From positions 1-64,000 of the forward strand of contig MSJH02000834.1 of assembly GCA_001931875.2 (NCBI GenBank): 64,000 nucleotides of DNA, given 5' to 3'. The translations under genes and the position numbers were made by a program. How positions within the stretch are numbered: the stretch's first letter is position 1; every line of letters starts with the position of its first letter. The notes under the pieces were generated by a model. That model saw only the letters and a program-made list of their open reading frames with translations. It was not told where the DNA came from and did not search any database. Below, in pieces: positions 59,801 through 64,000 of the stretch. The stretch comes from Byssochlamys sp. IMV 00236 (taxonomy: Eukaryota; Ascomycota; Eurotiomycetes; Eurotiales; Thermoascaceae).

Positions 59801-62800
59801 CACCGACCCCAAAATCTTTTACGTCTGGCAGCTGCATCACAGTACTGACTTCGACGAACGAGTCTACGGAGAGACGATTGGCGACTTTGATCTCGAAAGC
59901 TCTGAAAGTGCCGTCCTCTTTAGACTGCTGGAATCCCTGCCACGCTTCTAGGACCAACAGCGGCTCGAATGTCCTCTGATATTCTACTGGGTCTCGAAAC
60001 GAGTTGGAGACCAAGGTGTAGTCAGTTCGGCCCGAGTTGGGAGGCAAGTCACCGGTAGCAAAGAAATCCCAGCTTAGTAGCGTCCGGTGCAACGAGGAGA
60101 GATCTGGAGCTAGTCGAGCACGCATATCTTTGGCAGACCGCACTTGCTTGATCTTCTTGACAGGTGCACGCTGCTTCAGCAGCTTTTTCCGGCTTTCTTC
60201 GTATTCCCTGACAGCATCTGGCTTCGATCTAGCCTTTGCTCCGAACAGTTCTTTGTCAAGCTCATCTTCACTCGATTCGGATTCCGAGCCTGACGATACC
60301 ATCATGCTCTCCGCCGGCTTACTATGATCTTTGCCCCTTACTCCAATCCCGCTTAGTCCTGACCCTTGTTCCGCAGTCTGTTCGGCAACGCCGCCCACAA
60401 TAGATTTTTTCTTTAGACGTGCTAATTCAGCCATATCGCGCTTCTTTTTCGCCTCTTTCTCCTTCTCCCGTTTCTCACGGAACGACTCGACATTAACCGG
60501 AGGCTTTGCGGGTGCTTTGAGAGGCTTAGGTATAGCAGGAACAGCTGCATCCGCCTTTGCTTTCTCGGCCTTCCTCTGTGCCTGAGCAGCTAACCGAGCT
60601 TTATTCAATTCCACCGATCTCGACATCTGCATCAAGACATCATCGGGGATGCTGGACTCGTCAAATTCGTCGTCACTGGTTGCCGCCGTAGGAGTGGATG
60701 CGCCTGAAGCGTCAACAGGCTTGGCAAATGCTGTAATCATGCTTTGCTTCTTGAGCGCAGCAGTCGATGCTGTGATAACAGGCTTCTTGTAGTAAGCCTC
60801 CAGGGCCCTAACAAGCTCTGCTTTCTCTCGCGGCGTAAGGATAGTCTTGACAGTAGACTTGACCGCAACACCTTCAATGAAGTTCAAAGCATCCTCCTTC
60901 ACGGGCGTCACACTTAGTTCGCCCAAGCGACGAAGGAGTTTCGCTACTAGGCCGACCAATGTTGTCGCCAGATACTCATCTTTAAGCCTGAGCCATTTAA
61001 CCATTGCGCTCATTGTCGACGTCGGGGACTTCAGCAAATTTTCTCCGACAGTCTTTTCCTGGCCTGGATCAGCGTCAATGACGGCGCTGGCAAAGACACT
61101 GTACTGGCCGAAGAGCAGATCAGCGAACTGTATAGTATCTCGACAAAACTCCAGCATCACACTCTTATCATTGCCTCTAAGATGCCAGGATTCGGTTTCG
61201 TCGAAAATTGTTGTTAATGCTTGCCATTGGTATTCCCAAAGCTTCTGTAGAGCAAACATCTCTCGACGATCAGCAAGCTTGCGGGTCCTAAGCATACCGT
61301 ACTGACTATCGCAGAGTATATCGACAATATCAGTCCCTGTGTGGATCATTCTGGGGGCAGAGGCAAAGGTCTTCATGTTCGATATTCGCCGGAATGACCA
61401 ACTAAGACCGTACATCGTTGTTGTAAAAAAGGACTTCAAGAGATGGGAAATGGCGTCTCGCCGCGCAGACTGTCCGCTAACGTTCTTGATGAGTTCAACA
61501 GCTGCATGGTAGGTATTTTGGTCCGCAGAAAACAGAGCCGATATCAACGCACTGCTCGTATCCTGGCTCTGAAACAGACGATCTAGATGCTCAGGTTTGA
61601 AGTCCGCCAGGCGCTCAAAGATTTGACACGAGAGATGCGTCAGATGGCCATATATGAGATTGAAATGCGTTTTCTCCCGGCTTCCCTCTCCTTTCGTGGG
61701 GAATTTCTCCAAACCCACAAGAGGCAATATCCCCAGCAGGGCCGCCGTAGACAGTGCTATGTTGTCTTCATGTAGATGCTGGATGACTGGATCCCAGATG
61801 GCTGCAGAGTACGTACTTACTCCATGCTGCATGGTCTTATGTCGGAGGATAACCTCATAGTCTGTCTTCAAAGACTGACACTCGAGAGCCAAGGTATTTC
61901 GCACAACATCCATGCATAGCGACGATATCTCTTCCTGCCGTCCTTGCTCGACAGCGAATTTTGGGGGCTCAAGAATCTTATTGATGTTTTGGCTGACCGT
62001 TTCCAGAGTCTCCGACAAGACGATGCGTGCAACCGAGCCTCTTGATGCTTCATTGTCGGTGAAACTACGCAGGGTAGTGAGCAGCACCGAGAGGCCTACG
62101 CGGAAACAATGGTATCTGGCAAGGTTCGGAAATCTGGGATCCTGAAGACGGTTGAGGAGCTGCAAAACGAGGAATCTGCAAGCCGATGGTTGGTGGGCAC
62201 CCTTGAGAGACGACATGAAAGGGTTAATCCATGATAACATATCCTTCATCGCGGACTTCTCGAACGGTTCCCCGTCGGAAATCTGCATCAGGAAGGCGTC
62301 TAATTGTGGATTATAAAAGACCTGCTCGATAATGGCCTGTGGAGAGATCGTCTGCATCGCATCCCAAAAGTCCCCTGGGGCCTTCTCAAGGAAAAGCTGA
62401 ATAGTGTTGAGAAGAAACCGTAATCCAGGAGCTTGGACTGAAAGATGTTCCACCGAGAGTCGACAAGGATCGATTTCCAAAGCTCGGAGATTATGTGTGA
62501 TCTGCTCTTTGTCTAGCCTTTTGACTATTAGCTGCATCCCACGCCACAGCCTTTGGATAACTGGAATCTGGAGCGGCTGCTGTGAGGCTTGCCTGAGGGC
62601 ATCGAGAAGTCCCTCTTTGATAGCCCAGTCGAACTCTTCAGTAGTTGGCGGTCGCGGATATCGTGACCAGGCGTGAATGGCCCAGAAGCTTCGCGCTTGA
62701 TTGGCGTCAAACAGAAAACGAGACACGGCGGGGATATAATCCGAGACCTTCAAGCTACGCTTGGTCTGAATAAGCCTGAAGGGCTCATCGAAGTGTTCAC

Positions 62801-63426
62801 GCAGAAGCGCATCGTTACGAAGCATAGCTTCACAGCTCAGAGTCTCGAAGATCGAGAGCAACGATGCACGATCCAAGACATGTAAGCCAATATCCTGTGG
62901 TGAAACCGCCTTCAGCTGCTCCGCTGCAGTAGCCAAATTCCTCGTTATCCGCTTGATATCCCACTCGTCGAGCATGCGAGCGAATTTCTCAATATCCTCA
63001 TCGTCGTAGTTCTCCTTCAGCCGTTCCACCAGCCACATCTTTCCTGTGTAGTATTCCTTTATACACAAATCGCATTTTTCCAAGGCGTCATCGAGCCTCC
63101 GCCAGATCCACTCCTGAACCTCCGCCACTTCCTCCTGGCTGAAGGCCAGGATCTGCATACATGATAGGAACTTCTCTTTACGGTCTTTTGCTTCTTCGAT
63201 GAGCCTAGCGACGCTATTTCCTGACTCGTCTACCGCGGAGGGGTCATCGTATCGTGCGTAGTCATCGTCATGCTGGCGAGGACACAGGAGATGGATATTA
63301 TCAGGAAGGGACTGTAGCTCCCTAAGAGAAAAACAGTGTCAGCATGTGGACTTCGATCCATGTCGGTTGGCCCTTCGCATGAGAGGCCCAGAGAAGTCCA
63401 TACCCAATAATGCCCATAAACTCCAT
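56801..63426 (-). CDS. SEN1: Sen1-type RNA/DNA helicase (superfamily 1, Upf1-like)
   Basis: Four exons: 63426-63404, 63321-57123, 57071-56985 and 56905-56801, giving 2,137 residues. The 23-bp first exon (MEFMGII) and the two small 3' exons are defined by splice sites and by the joined C-terminus (GNGIRPPPPPRRKKEVDPF). The N-terminal 900 residues are helical, like the Sen1 N-terminal domain that binds RNA polymerase II. The helicase core has GPPGSGKTKT (near 1314), IDEAAQSIE (near 1546), GDPKQLPPTV and QYRMHPDIS (near 1613). Three CCHC zinc knuckles follow (about 1899-1960), then a basic tail. Sen1 unwinds RNA-DNA hybrids and terminates transcription of short non-coding and tRNA/snRNA genes in the nucleus. 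Introns inside the long exon in phase cannot be excluded but none is needed. Confidence 0.93.
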
Positions 63427-64000
63427 GGTCTAATGTTGCCGTCCCAGTCTCTTTCCCTCGAAGAGGCCCTTTTTTTCAGTTGACCACGGAGCCTATCCTG
63501 CAGCTAGAGCTCACATAGGGCTCTCTTCATAGCATGTGAAGGAAAGAGAATAACTTATCACTATCCACGCTAGTCTATGATTTCATGCCGTTCATGAGTT
63601 GGAATTCACAGTGGCGTCGATGAGAGACAAGGGTTGTGGAGCGCAAAAGCACAGAACCACTCCGCGATCTCAGGTGAGCTTCCAGGCCTTCAGCAGTAGA
63701 TGATATAAAATAGACAGCAGTGGAGCCCTGACTCTCAAAGAAAAAAATTAGTGTGTAAGCAGCCGGTCGTGCCTCCTGGAGGGGAGAAGAGACAAACGGA
63801 GATTGATGGTCTGAAAAGACGGCGACCCTGCGCAGTGATACAACAGAAAGCTGGACCGGAGAACTGCGCTCATTGGCCCAACGAGAGTCGGCAAAAGCGC
63901 GATCGCCCACTTTACGCGCGGGAGCCAAAGAGCGCGTTTGGGACAATCCGAGAGACTCTTTTTAAGTATGCCGATTTCCTACGCCATCGGGGAAGATATA
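63427..64000. other. Upstream region of SEN1 (window end)
   Basis: It contains the SEN1 promoter and leader. A minus-strand frame at 63,575-63,946 (123 codons) has no recognisable domain and is more likely part of the leader or chance. The neighbouring gene, if any, lies outside the window. Confidence 0.5.

Noticed and set aside
63575..63946. Minus-strand frame of 123 codons upstream of SEN1
   Set aside because: There is no recognisable domain, and it lies in the leader or promoter of SEN1; it has no paired splice sites that would join it in frame to SEN1.

Overview
The window is nuclear DNA of a filamentous ascomycete, most likely from the order Eurotiales (Aspergillus/Penicillium type). 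The evidence is short 50-150 bp introns with GTRWGT donors, compact genes on both strands, an Asp f 3-type peroxiredoxin, a fungal Gin4/Hsl1-type kinase, a Mic19-type mitochondrial protein, and a long block that looks mutated by repeat-induced point mutation (RIP). The species cannot be fixed from the sequence alone.

Positions 1 to about 21,340 are a transposon graveyard. The block is extremely AT-rich, almost free of CA/TG dinucleotides and full of stop codons. By reading through C-to-T and G-to-A changes I recognise two copies of one Ty1/copia element (1741-6948, with a cut 3' LTR, and 12345-17629, with two 273-bp LTRs). I also recognise a chromodomain Ty3/gypsy remnant (about 6949-9660) and a second gypsy element (about 9860-19400) split by the second copia copy. 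Removing that copia copy and one 5-bp target duplication restores one reading frame across the gypsy RNase H region. A purine tract and an LTR-like segment (21342-21772) mark the edge of the block.

From about 22 kb to the end the DNA has normal composition. The genes in order are: Gin4/Hsl1-like kinase (-), DUF1348/NTF2-like protein (-), Prx5-type peroxiredoxin (+), RNase P/MRP subunit Pop1 (+), MICOS subunit Mic19 (-), F-box-like family member 1 (-), a probably broken unknown gene (+), F-box-like family member 2 (+), secreted purple acid phosphatase (-), a large low-complexity unknown protein (-) and the Sen1 helicase (-), whose start lies 575 bases from the window end. Most genes are core eukaryotic functions (RNA processing, mitochondrial architecture, redox, cell-cycle kinase) and form no pathway cluster.

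The accessory part is 38.9-45.4 kb. Two diverged F-box-like paralogs lie back to back around a frame-disrupted gene. Both carry a related repeat element about 170-200 bp upstream of their start codons, further copies of that element lie between them, and a 205-bp tandem duplication sits just 3' of the first. This segment and the nested retrotransposons are the most unusual parts of the window.
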